DNA of 7,482 nucleotides from Candidatus Aenigmatarchaeota archaeon (GTDB lineage: Archaea > EX4484-52 > GLR71): assembly GCA_023134675.1 (NCBI GenBank), contig JAGLUQ010000038.1, positions 1 to 7,482 of the forward strand, given 5' to 3'. Each line of letters begins with the position of its first letter. The first letter of the stretch is position 1. Both the position numbers and the translations under genes were made by a program. Positions 1-5,901 of the stretch are shown piece after piece. Under the pieces are notes generated by a model. It was not told the DNA's origin. It saw only the letters and a program-made list of their open reading frames with translations, and did not search any database.

Positions 1-2
1 TT

Positions 3-896
3 GCATTTATTGCTAAAGACAGCAATGACGATGGCTTTACATTAGTAAGCAACTCTGTTACTGAAGAGTCTGACTATGTATATGTTGAGGCTGACGGAAC
101 TATCGCATTCAAGAACTCTGACAATAAGATACAGGAATCCGATGCATCTACCTTCAATATAACATTTGAGGACACTGTTATGACTGTTGAGATAAACACA
201 ACTGCAGATACAATCACAATGACTGACACTGTTCTAAGTCAGGCAATTGTACTTAACGTTGATTCCGGTTGGGAATGGCTAGGTACAAATGAAGGTGATG
301 GTGAAGGCAGCGATGTTGTTGTAGCAAGCATAAACTACGGTGCTGAAGATAAAGACGCAAGGACAACTTTTGGTGTTATTGTAGAGGATCCTGAATCAAA
401 CGCTGACAGCGATAAGGTAATTCTTGCAGTTCCATCAGAACAGGTCAAGGCAACTGTAACAATAAGCGGACCAGGTTCCAGCTTATCAACAACTACTGCA
501 ACTGAAGGCGGATACACACCTGCTGCATTACCAGCTACTGGTATAGCAAAGGTTGACAGTGAAGCTGAAGCTGCAAAGAGCGGAAACCTGATACTTGTTG
601 GCGGACCAGCTGTAAACAGCCTTGTGGCTGAACTTGCTGCTGCTGAGAAGACAAGGACTGCTGAAGGTTGGAGAGCAGAGACTGATGGTGTAAGAGACTT
701 TGCAGACACAGCACTTATACAGGCAGTTGACGACGCTTTCACAAGCGGAAAGACAGCTCTTGTTGTTGCAGGTTACAGCTCTGAGGACACAGCAAACGCA
801 GCATACGTTCTACAGAACTACGCTAAGTTCGCTGAGCAGTTCGCAGACAAGTCAGAAGTAACTGTTACAGGTACAACAACTGACGCTGTTCAGTAA
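3..896 (+). CDS. S-layer protein, C-terminal portion (5' truncated by window edge)
   Basis: The frame is open from the left edge to TAA at 894-896, giving 297 residues with no start visible. The Met encoded at 180 has no promoter or ribosome site and is internal. The first ~185 residues are Thr/Ser/Asp-rich beta-type sequence, including an EDPESNADSD stretch, typical of extracellular surface-layer domains. The last ~110 residues contain VGGPAVNS (about 199-206) and ALVVAGYSSEDT (about 252-263). Such an alpha/beta pair of Gly-rich loops is characteristic, from family knowledge, of the archaeal S-layer C-terminal domain (S_layer_C type, known in Methanococcales and found in DPANN genomes). The protein is acidic with no cysteine in this part, fitting an exported structural lattice protein. 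Codon use favours gca, aca, gct and gac, unlike the neighbouring genes, suggesting high expression. A strong terminator follows. Family call is good; the N-terminus and any signal peptide lie outside the window. Confidence 0.85.
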   Translation, partial: AFIAKDSNDDGFTLVSNSVTEESDYVYVEADGTIAFKNSDNKIQESDASTFNITFEDTVMTVEINTTADTITMTDTVLSQAIVLNVDSGWEWLGTNEGDGEGSDVVVASINYGAEDKDARTTFGVIVEDPESNADSDKVILAVPSEQVKATVTISGPGSSLSTTTATEGGYTPAALPATGIAKVDSEAEAAKSGNLILVGGPAVNSLVAELAAAEKTRTAEGWRAETDGVRDFADTALIQAVDDAFTSGKTALVVAGYSSEDTANAAYVLQNYAKFAEQFADKSEVTVTGTTTDAVQ

Positions 897-903
897 ACAA
901 GTT

Positions 904-943
904 AGGGCTTTTTAGCCCTTTTTTCTTTTCTTTTTCTTTTTAT
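904..943 (+). terminator. Hairpin plus long T-tract terminator after the S-layer gene
   Basis: A perfect 6-bp inverted repeat (AGGGCT, 904-909, with AGCCCT, 914-919) has a T4 loop and runs directly into a pyrimidine tract of T runs broken only by single C bases to about 940. It starts 7 bp after the S-layer stop. A T-tract alone can terminate archaeal RNA polymerase, and the hairpin makes this the strongest terminator in the window, consistent with a highly transcribed gene. Confidence 0.8.
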
Positions 944-978
944 CATATTCTATGTTTTATCCTTTACAGAATTGTTGA

Positions 979-986
979 TTATATAA
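979..986 (+). promoter_or_regulatory. TATA box for truD
   Basis: TTATATAA is centred about 26 nt upstream of the truD ATG at 1009, so transcription should start at or next to the start codon. There is no Shine-Dalgarno sequence before the ATG, consistent with a leaderless mRNA. Confidence 0.6.
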
Positions 987-1008
987 AATTTGCATATCTA
1001 TTTGTCTT

Positions 1009-2154
1009 ATGGATATGAAGATTAAGGCAAGAATAAAGCAGGTGCCTGAAGATTTCTGTGTCACTGAGATACTTCCGGACAGGCGCCATTCTGATGCTAT
1101 TGATGCTGACAGCTATCCGCAGGAAGGCAATTGTGTTCATTGTATCCTTAAAAAGCGTGATATGGACCAGTTTAAGGCAGTGTCTTTTGCAGCTTCTGTT
1201 CTTGCCATATCTTCCAAAAATATCTCTATCTGCGGCACAAAAGACAAGAAAGCGGTGACTATGCAGAGGGTATCTGTAATCGGGTGCTCAAAAGATGATG
1301 TTGAGAGCTATTCTTCTGATAATCCTGGGCTTAAGTATCTTGGCAGAAGTCCTATGCTTCATATTGGTGAGTTGTACGGCAACCGTTTTGAGATTGTCCT
1401 GAGGGATATATCTACCGGTCGGGATGAGCTTGAAGAGTATCTGATGAAAATCAAGAAGAGCCCAAAATTTCCTAACTATTTTGGTGAGCAGCGGTTCGGG
1501 GCAAAGAGGCCTGTCTCTCATATAGTAGGGAAGCATGTGATAAGAAAGGATTTCAGGAGCGCTGTGCTTGACTATATATCTCTTGTATTTCCTGAAGAGA
1601 GAGAGAATATCAAGGAAGCGAGGCTGGCTGCAAAGGCTGATATTAAAAAGTCGCTTGATATTTTTCCTAAATCTTCATATTATGAAAGGGTTATGATATC
1701 ACATCTTATTGATAACCCGAGCGACTACAGGGGTGCTTTCGGCAGGCTGCCGTCAAATCTTCAGAAGCTTATGGTGCATGCATACCAGTCATATCTTTTC
1801 AATAAGGTGCTTGACGCGGCTGTGAAAAAGAAGATAGGCAACCGGATGCTTGAAATACCTCTTTTCGGTTTTGGTATGAGTATTCCTAAGGATAAGAGGC
1901 TTGTGCAGATAATGCAGGATGTTCTTAAAGAGGAGGGGATAAGCCTTCAGGATTTTAGGGATGATGAGACAAGAACTCTTGGTTCAAAAGGCGGCAGGCG
2001 CAGGGCTTTTGAAGCTGCGCATGATTTTTCAATTATAAAGATTGGTGATGATGAGCTGAATCCGGCTAAGATTAGATGTAAAATATCATTCTTTCTTAAG
2101 AAAGGGACTTACGCCACAACTTTTTTGGATACGTTCTTTAGAATCAGTCAATAG
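1009..2154 (+). CDS. truD: tRNA pseudouridine synthase D (TruD/Pus7 family)
   Basis: This 381-residue cytoplasmic protein isomerises uridine to pseudouridine in tRNA (position 13 in E. coli tRNA-Glu; archaeal and eukaryotic Pus7 relatives also act at other sites). All the diagnostic TruD motifs are visible. GTKDKKAVTMQ (76-86) carries the catalytic Asp at D79. NYFGEQRFG (156-164) is the family signature. HAYQSYLFN (257-265) and the C-terminal KKGTYATTFL (364-373) follow, with the TRUD-specific insertion domain between about 160 and 335. The length is slightly compact for an archaeal member but complete. ATG at 1009 is chosen because the TATA box is centred about 26 nt upstream; the Met at 1015 is a less favoured alternative. 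Transcription is probably leaderless and independent of the S-layer gene, which is terminated upstream. The last 11 bp overlap the 3' end of a convergent minus-strand gene. Confidence 0.95.
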   Translation: MDMKIKARIKQVPEDFCVTEILPDRRHSDAIDADSYPQEGNCVHCILKKRDMDQFKAVSFAASVLAISSKNISICGTKDKKAVTMQRVSVIGCSKDDVESYSSDNPGLKYLGRSPMLHIGELYGNRFEIVLRDISTGRDELEEYLMKIKKSPKFPNYFGEQRFGAKRPVSHIVGKHVIRKDFRSAVLDYISLVFPEERENIKEARLAAKADIKKSLDIFPKSSYYERVMISHLIDNPSDYRGAFGRLPSNLQKLMVHAYQSYLFNKVLDAAVKKKIGNRMLEIPLFGFGMSIPKDKRLVQIMQDVLKEEGISLQDFRDDETRTLGSKGGRRRAFEAAHDFSIIKIGDDELNPAKIRCKISFFLKKGTYATTFLDTFFRISQ

Positions 2155-2485
2155 CTCTTATTATATATGCTGTATATGTCTGGTTGTTGCCTATGTCGCA
2201 TTTGCATAGGCAGTATTTTTCTGTGTTTTTATCAACAAAAGGGTCGATATCTTCAGGTTTTTCAGAAGGGTAGCAGATGCAGGGATATGCAAGATCCGGG
2301 TGGTTTTCGATGGCTAGGCATTGCTCAATTGCCCTGTTATTGCTGTACTGGCTCTGCATGATAAAGCCAAAGATGATGAATACGGATAGCAGTATAATGG
2401 CTACTATAATGCTTGTATAGTCTTTCTTGCTCTTCTTTTTTATTGTATTGGTATCGCTTTCTTTTTTTGCCTTGTTATTTTCCAT
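2144..2485 (-). CDS. Small Cys-rich single-pass membrane protein, function unknown
   Basis: I do not recognise a family for this 113-residue protein. It has a Lys-rich N-terminus (1-21), one hydrophobic segment (about 24-43) and a C-terminal domain of about 70 residues. The positive-inside rule puts the N-terminus in the cytoplasm and the tail outside. The tail holds six cysteines: C56, then C69-x-C71, then C92-x-C94-x-C96. This fits a small disulfide- or metal-stabilised fold. The gene lies 32 bp downstream of the thioredoxin-like membrane protein gene on the same strand, so the two are probably cotranscribed. GGGCGG sits 5 nt before the ATG and is at best an imperfect Shine-Dalgarno site. 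The TGA stop lies inside the end of truD (11-bp convergent overlap). Coding is supported by the ordered layout (basic head, membrane segment, Cys motif) and operon spacing, not by homology. Confidence 0.7.
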   Translation of the reverse strand: MENNKAKKESDTNTIKKKSKKDYTSIIVAIILLSVFIIFGFIMQSQYSNNRAIEQCLAIENHPDLAYPCICYPSEKPEDIDPFVDKNTEKYCLCKCDIGNNQTYTAYIIRAID

Positions 2486-2517
2486 ATATTCCGCCCTTTA
2501 TCTAATCATTATTTGTG

Positions 2518-3216
2518 TTAGGCTATGTTAAATATGTTTTCCAGTTCTTCCCTGTCTACAAGCCCGTGCCTTATCGTGTCATAATCAATTATGAGGGCAG
2601 GAAGCTTTTCAGGGTTAATTTCATAAGTGCTCATGATTGTCTTTATCAGCGGGTCTTTATCGTATTGGCCATCTATGGACAGGACAACTATCTTCCCATG
2701 TTTTGTCTCACCGTTTTCATTTTCCGTGTCGTCGTTGTATCTGCGCACAAATTCATCAAGGATGTACCCTTGTGTCTTGGATGTGTCGTCATCAACCTTG
2801 TAAAAGTAAAGGATTGGCGTGTATTCTCCTTCACATGTTTCTTTATACTTGTATATGAGGTTATAGAATTTTATTTCCATAAGGAAATATTTGCGCTTAA
2901 GATAATCGAAATCACTTTTCCTGAAATCAGATATACTTCCGTATCTCTGCAGTTCCTGCCCTACTTCTCCCAGCTCTTTGCTTATTGTCTCTATCCGGGG
3001 GGTCATTATGGTGCAGTCGACATTGTCAATGTTCTCAAGAAAAGTTTGCTCTATACTGTAGCTTTCGCTGTTGAGTTCGTTGTTTTTTATTATGTTCAGG
3101 ACCTCGTTTGTCCTTAAGTTGTCAAACATCCAGCCTATCATGACGCCGCTTGAGAATATTACTATGGCTGCGATGAGACTTGTTACAAGCATATGTTTAA
3201 CATATCTTTCTTTCAT
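2518..3216 (-). CDS. Membrane-anchored protein with probable thioredoxin-like domain lacking CxxC
   Basis: The protein has 232 residues. MKERYVKH precedes one hydrophobic segment (about 9-30), which should act as a signal anchor and place the rest outside the cell. Residues 50-127 are charged, probably helical and possibly coiled-coil. From about 132 the order resembles a thioredoxin fold. The strand TPILYFYKV (133-141) leads into a helix where CxxC would sit, but here the sequence is DDDTSK. Strand KIVVLSIDG (175-183) follows, then helix DPLIKTIMSTYEI, then LPALIID (205-211), whose P206 is in the cis-Pro position. The only cysteines are C68 and C128, so classical oxidoreductase activity looks unlikely; the fold may bind a partner. 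The fold call is an inference from residue pattern. A TATA-like box lies about 29 nt upstream of the ATG and no Shine-Dalgarno site is seen. It probably heads a two-gene unit with the Cys-rich protein. Confidence 0.75.
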   Translation of the reverse strand: MKERYVKHMLVTSLIAAIVIFSSGVMIGWMFDNLRTNEVLNIIKNNELNSESYSIEQTFLENIDNVDCTIMTPRIETISKELGEVGQELQRYGSISDFRKSDFDYLKRKYFLMEIKFYNLIYKYKETCEGEYTPILYFYKVDDDTSKTQGYILDEFVRRYNDDTENENGETKHGKIVVLSIDGQYDKDPLIKTIMSTYEINPEKLPALIIDYDTIRHGLVDREELENIFNIA

Positions 3217-3240
3217 AAGGGTTACACTTTCTTTCTGTTA

Positions 3241-3250
3241 TATTATAAAA
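3241..3250 (-). promoter_or_regulatory. TATA-like promoter for the thioredoxin-like membrane protein gene
   Basis: On the minus strand this reads TTTTATAATA, centred about 29 nt before the ATG at 3216. It lies in the 60-bp gap after the glycosyltransferase gene and implies a very short or absent 5' leader. The region is AT-rich, so chance occurrence is possible. Confidence 0.45.
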
Positions 3251-3269
3251 TATTGAGATGGTTACATTT

Positions 3270-3276
3270 AAAAAAG
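3270..3276 (-). terminator. Possible T-tract terminator after the glycosyltransferase gene
   Basis: The minus strand reads GTTTTTT... wait-free as one G-linked base C then six T residues directly after the TAG stop (C at 3276 complement of g, T6 at 3275-3270). No hairpin is seen. A T-tract can be enough for archaeal termination, and a separate TATA box follows, so a transcription-unit boundary here is plausible but weakly supported. Confidence 0.3.
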
Positions 3277-4527
3277 CTACCATTCCCTTTTGGAACCTTT
3301 TGCTTCAAGGATGAGTGAATAGGTCCAGCATAGGGCCAGGAGCCAGGGGTATATCACAAGGAACAGGACAAATGCCATGATTGATTTTGCTGAGATGTCT
3401 ATTGATTTCCCTGTTATCTTATGCGACTTGTAGAGCAGGTACAGGCCAGCCAGGGTTATGATTGTAAGCGGGATAGATATCTTGAAATCTATAGTAAGGA
3501 TTATCTGCTTCAGACTGAGTATGTCTATAAATTCGTATAATGGTGTTTTTGCGATTATTGCCTTTTGGTATATATATTTGAATCCATCCAGGATGCCGCT
3601 CCAAATTATTATGGTGCTTGAGATTATTATTATTACGCTTGCTATATTTAAAGGAAGTATGAAAAGACCCAGAAGCTCATAATCCTTGTTGAGGTGCATG
3701 TGCCTGTATTTTCTTGCGTTGTATATATATCCCCTGAACCATCGTATCCTCTGCCTTATGACTTTTTTCAATGTGTCGGGGATTGTTGTGTATGTGATGC
3801 TCTGGATGTCAAAAGCTATGCACTTATGCAAGCTCTGGAGACGCATCGCAATTTCCAGGTCTTCTGTGATGTTGTTCCTGTCCTCTTCAAACATGCCTGC
3901 TTCTTTCAGGTCTTCTGTCCTGTATATGCTCAGGACGCCAGGCGTTACGAACAGGCATCCTATGAAAGCGAAAAGTTTCCTGAATATTGCTGCATACATA
4001 TATTCGAAGACCTGCATCTTTTCTATTATCTTATTGTTGTTCTTCACAAATATGCTGCTTGAGCATCCTGAAACTTTTTTATTCCTGAAATTCTGGACAA
4101 TTATCTTTACTGATTCCTTTTCTATATAAGAATCCGCATCCACACATGTGAACAGCTCTTTTTTTGATCTCTTGAGCGCGATGTTCAGTGCATGGCCTTT
4201 GCCGTGGTTTTTGGTCTTTATGACTTTGACACCGTCTTTTTCATATTGCTTTGCTATCTTTGCTGTATTGTCAGTCGACCCGTCATCCACGACTATTATC
4301 TCATACTTTCCTTTCGGGTAATCTATGTCAAGTATTGATTGGATCGTCCCTGCTATTGTCTTTTCTTCATTATAGGCAGGTATGGCAAAAGTTATTGTCG
4401 GCCGGTAGCTTTTGTCTATCGACTTTTTTTCTTCTATCTCGTCTTTTCCCAGAAACAGCAGGTTTATCCATATTATTGACAGGTAAAGACCGACAAATGC
4501 GATGATGAGCATCATATATTCCAGCAT
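3277..4527 (-). CDS. Membrane-bound family 2 glycosyltransferase (processive-type GT-A)
   Basis: The protein has 416 residues. An N-terminal membrane segment (about 3-26) is followed by a cytoplasmic GT-A domain (about 44-270) and C-terminal membrane segments (about 284-310, 350-366 and 383-405). Catalytic landmarks of GT2 enzymes are all present: IPAYNEE (49-55), VVDDGSTDNT (79-88), D130-A-D132 for metal and nucleotide-sugar binding, T221-E-D223 for the base, and the QRIRW acceptor-site motif (259-263). The combination of DxD, TED and QxxRW with flanking membrane helices is that of cellulose, hyaluronan and poly-GlcNAc synthase-like enzymes, which use UDP-sugars and may extrude a polymer or glycosylate a lipid. 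Substrate cannot be read from the sequence. It starts 18 bp after pth2 with a good AAGGTG site 9 nt before the ATG, so it is a second operon gene. Its local context suggests cell-envelope polysaccharide work. Confidence 0.9.
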   Translation of the reverse strand: MLEYMMLIIAFVGLYLSIIWINLLFLGKDEIEEKKSIDKSYRPTITFAIPAYNEEKTIAGTIQSILDIDYPKGKYEIIVVDDGSTDNTAKIAKQYEKDGVKVIKTKNHGKGHALNIALKRSKKELFTCVDADSYIEKESVKIIVQNFRNKKVSGCSSSIFVKNNNKIIEKMQVFEYMYAAIFRKLFAFIGCLFVTPGVLSIYRTEDLKEAGMFEEDRNNITEDLEIAMRLQSLHKCIAFDIQSITYTTIPDTLKKVIRQRIRWFRGYIYNARKYRHMHLNKDYELLGLFILPLNIASVIIIISSTIIIWSGILDGFKYIYQKAIIAKTPLYEFIDILSLKQIILTIDFKISIPLTIITLAGLYLLYKSHKITGKSIDISAKSIMAFVLFLVIYPWLLALCWTYSLILEAKGSKREW

Positions 4528-4536
4528 ATCTGTCTA

Positions 4537-4542
4537 CACCTT
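4537..4542 (-). promoter_or_regulatory. Shine-Dalgarno site for the glycosyltransferase gene
   Basis: The minus strand reads AAGGTG, matching the core of the archaeal GGAGGTGA consensus, 9 nt before the ATG at 4527 and 4 nt after the pth2 stop codon. It fixes the start codon and supports translation of the second gene from a pth2-led mRNA. It is the only clear Shine-Dalgarno site in the window. Confidence 0.7.
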
Positions 4543-4545
4543 ATT

Positions 4546-4884
4546 TTAATAAAGTTTCAGATGGCCTGTGAGCCTGTCTATCTTATCGTCTTTTTCAGGG
4601 CCTATGGCAAGGGCTGTTATAGTGCCTGCGGGTATTTCTGTCTTTCCTGCATCTCTTATTAGTGAGGCCTTGAGTTTTTCTTTCTTTGCTCTGTTGAAAA
4701 GATCTATGATTGCTTTTTCACTTTCTATTTTCAGGACCACTTTTTTCTGGCCGTTGATTTCCCATATATTCTTGTTCACAAATGATGCTTTCTTATAGGC
4801 TCCAAGAGATGCGTGGGCTGCCTGTGCTGCTATCTTGCCTTTGCTGAGGTTGAGGTCTTTCCTTATAACTATTGCCTGTTTCAT
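4546..4884 (-). CDS. pth2: Peptidyl-tRNA hydrolase, archaeal/eukaryotic type (Pth2)
   Basis: The 112-residue protein has the normal full length of Pth2 (about 115). It cleaves the ester bond of peptidyl-tRNAs released from stalled ribosomes, recycling tRNA in the cytoplasm. The family signature is intact: KQAIVIRKDLNLSKGKIAAQAAHASLG (2-28), with the conserved Lys, Gln and His of the GKxAAQxxHA motif; then KKVVLKIESE (47-56), an LIRDAGKTEIPAGTITALAIGP block (75-96) and DRLTGHLKLY at the end. The start is fixed by this alignment and by TTTAAAAA about 27 nt upstream without a Shine-Dalgarno site, which suggests a leaderless mRNA. It is transcribed divergently from the DUF63 gene and shares a short mRNA with the glycosyltransferase gene downstream. 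Confidence 0.95.
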   Translation of the reverse strand: MKQAIVIRKDLNLSKGKIAAQAAHASLGAYKKASFVNKNIWEINGQKKVVLKIESEKAIIDLFNRAKKEKLKASLIRDAGKTEIPAGTITALAIGPEKDDKIDRLTGHLKLY

Positions 4885-4907
4885 GCTTGTTAATTTGAGA
4901 AACTATC

Positions 4908-4915
4908 TTTTTAAA
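4908..4915 (-). promoter_or_regulatory. TATA box for pth2
   Basis: The minus strand reads TTTAAAAA, centred about 27 nt upstream of the pth2 ATG. It lies 7 bp from the TATA box of the divergent DUF63 gene, so the two promoters are packed into a 67-bp gap and could interfere with one another. Confidence 0.5.
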
Positions 4916-4922
4916 GGATATG

Positions 4923-4929
4923 TTTATAT
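4923..4929 (+). promoter_or_regulatory. TATA box for the DUF63 gene
   Basis: TTTATAT is centred 26 nt before the ATG at 4952. This supports that start over the upstream in-frame ATG at 4928, which falls inside the TATA box, and over the more distant one at 4835, which lies inside pth2. Confidence 0.6.
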
Positions 4930-4951
4930 GTCTTTTTTCTTAATATGTCTT

Positions 4952-5749
4952 ATGATTGATAGCATTAAGGATTTGCTGGTTGATCAGATATGGAATCCTT
5001 TGTTCAGTGATAATCCTTATTATACTGTTGGCGAGACTGCGTTCTATGCGGTGCTTTTCCTCGGTTTTGTGTGGCTGGCCTACAATATTTTTGAGCGGCT
5101 CAAAGTCAAGGTTGATGCGAGATTCCTTGTAGGATGGTCCGGGTGGATACTTTTAATGGCGGGCACGAGAGTGCTTGAGGACCAGGGCGTTTTAGTGTCT
5201 AGGCTGTTTATAACACCTTATCTTGATGTCCTGTTCGCGTCTGTTGTGATATCTTTGATATTTGTACTTAAGGCTGCGGAAAATAGAAAGATGCTTGATT
5301 TCAATTCTGTGTGGATGCCTCTGCCTTATCTTCTTTTTATTCCTGTGCTGTTTTTCCTCTCTTTTTCTAATCTATTTGGCGGGCTGATAGTTCTGCCTGT
5401 GTTTTTTGTTTTTGTCGTGTCTTTTTTTGTTCTGAGGCGAAGATTTTCTAGTTTTTTGTCTTATGAGAACATTGCTGTCCTTTCAGCACATCTTCTTGAT
5501 GCATCTGCCACTTTTGTCGCCATCTATTTTTTCAGCGCTTTTGAGAAGCATGTTCTTCCTAATTATCTTATCGGCGCTTTTGGGCCTGCTGTGATGTTTC
5601 CTCTGAAGCTTATCGTGGTTTCTGTTGCTCTTTATTATATTGATAAGGAAGTTGAGAATGGTTCTGAGAAGCGGTTCTTTAAGCTGATGATATATTCTTT
5701 AGGGCTTGGGACTGGTTTAAGGGATATGATCCAGATAATGGGATATTGA
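4952..5749 (+). CDS. DUF63 family polytopic membrane protein
   Basis: The protein has 265 residues and about seven or eight hydrophobic segments (roughly 29-47, 60-72, 89-107, 121-139, 142-161, 173-195, 205-229 and 244-258). The overall pattern matches the archaeal DUF63 family (PF01889), whose biochemical role is not known to me. Recognisable blocks are DQIWNPLF near the N-terminus, RVLED (73-77), SAHLLDASATF (178-188), EKHVLPN (198-204), a GPAVMFPLK block ending at K219, and GLGTGLRDMI (251-260). Several charged residues lie in or next to membrane segments (H180, D183, E198, H200, R257, D258), which hints at an active or transport site rather than a scaffold. The start at ATG 4952 is chosen over longer in-frame options because it begins the conserved N-terminus and sits 26 nt from a TATA box. 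No Shine-Dalgarno site is present. Confidence 0.88.
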   Translation: MIDSIKDLLVDQIWNPLFSDNPYYTVGETAFYAVLFLGFVWLAYNIFERLKVKVDARFLVGWSGWILLMAGTRVLEDQGVLVSRLFITPYLDVLFASVVISLIFVLKAAENRKMLDFNSVWMPLPYLLFIPVLFFLSFSNLFGGLIVLPVFFVFVVSFFVLRRRFSSFLSYENIAVLSAHLLDASATFVAIYFFSAFEKHVLPNYLIGAFGPAVMFPLKLIVVSVALYYIDKEVENGSEKRFFKLMIYSLGLGTGLRDMIQIMGY

Positions 5750-5788
5750 TTTTTGCAGTGTTCTGGTTTGTTATATTTAGAATAAAAG

Positions 5789-5807
5789 AGTGGGTCGAGC
5801 CAGATTT
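5789..5807 (-). repeat. 19-bp direct repeat of the tRNA-Val 3' end (possible attachment-site copy)
   Basis: The sequence agtgggtcgagccagattt occurs here and again at 5900-5918, same orientation, 111 bp apart. The second copy is the last 17 nt of tRNA-Val (part of the T loop, T-stem 3' strand, acceptor 3' strand and discriminator) plus 2 bp beyond. Identity stops abruptly at both ends. The layout is intact tRNA, short insert, partial 3' copy. That is what integration at a tRNA 3' end leaves behind, but a local duplication would look the same. Confidence 0.75.
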
Positions 5808-5899
5808 ACAATCCAGCTTCAAAAAGCTGGAGCATTTGAGACACCATTCGCTGAAGCTCAGGTGGCTGGTATGTTTTATAGTAATTTTGTGATAATAAT
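5808..5899. other. 92-bp insert between the tRNA 3'-end repeats
   Basis: This segment lies between the two copies of the tRNA 3' end. It contains a perfect 8-bp inverted repeat with a 4-nt loop (5812-5831), a smaller CTGA/TCAG stem (5851-5861), and GAAGCT (5853-5858), which could pair instead with AGCTTC (5815-5820). No convincing ORF or integrase gene fits in it. It could be the scar of a deleted integrative element, a miniature element or a small structured RNA. I cannot tell which. Confidence 0.4.
5812..5831. repeat. Perfect inverted repeat (8-bp stem, 4-nt loop)
   Basis: TCCAGCTT and AAGCTGGA flank CAAA. The stem has four G-C pairs and lies 4 bp inside the partial tRNA repeat. There is no T-tract after it on either strand, so a simple terminator is unlikely. 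Confidence 0.7.
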
Positions 5900-5901
5900 A
5901 G

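Noticed and set aside
335..742. 135-residue minus-strand frame inside the S-layer gene
   Set aside because: It is the antisense shadow of a Thr/Ser/Ala-rich gene, with no promoter, no start context and no recognisable domain.
2515..3117. 200-residue plus-strand frame opposite the thioredoxin-like gene
   Set aside because: Its hydrophobic, Phe/Tyr/Val-rich text arises from reading the complement of a charged protein. The minus frame has a clear anchor, domain order and promoter.
3686..4129. Plus-strand frames of 147 and 122 residues opposite the glycosyltransferase
   Set aside because: They overlap the catalytic region of an unmistakable GT2 enzyme on the other strand and have no family features.
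4835..4951. Longer N-terminus for the DUF63 protein from ATG 4835 or ATG 4928
   Set aside because: The first start lies inside pth2 on the opposite strand, and the second is inside the TATA box. The family-like N-terminus begins at 4952.
5790..5870. Second tRNA gene ending in the duplicated tRNA-Val 3' end
   Set aside because: The sequence 5' of the repeat on the minus strand cannot form the matching T-stem, and no anticodon or D arm appears, so only the 3' fragment is shared.
5808..5899. C/D-box small RNA in the insert beside the tRNA
   Set aside because: A CUGA-like D box can be found, but there is no matching RUGAUGA C box at a suitable distance.
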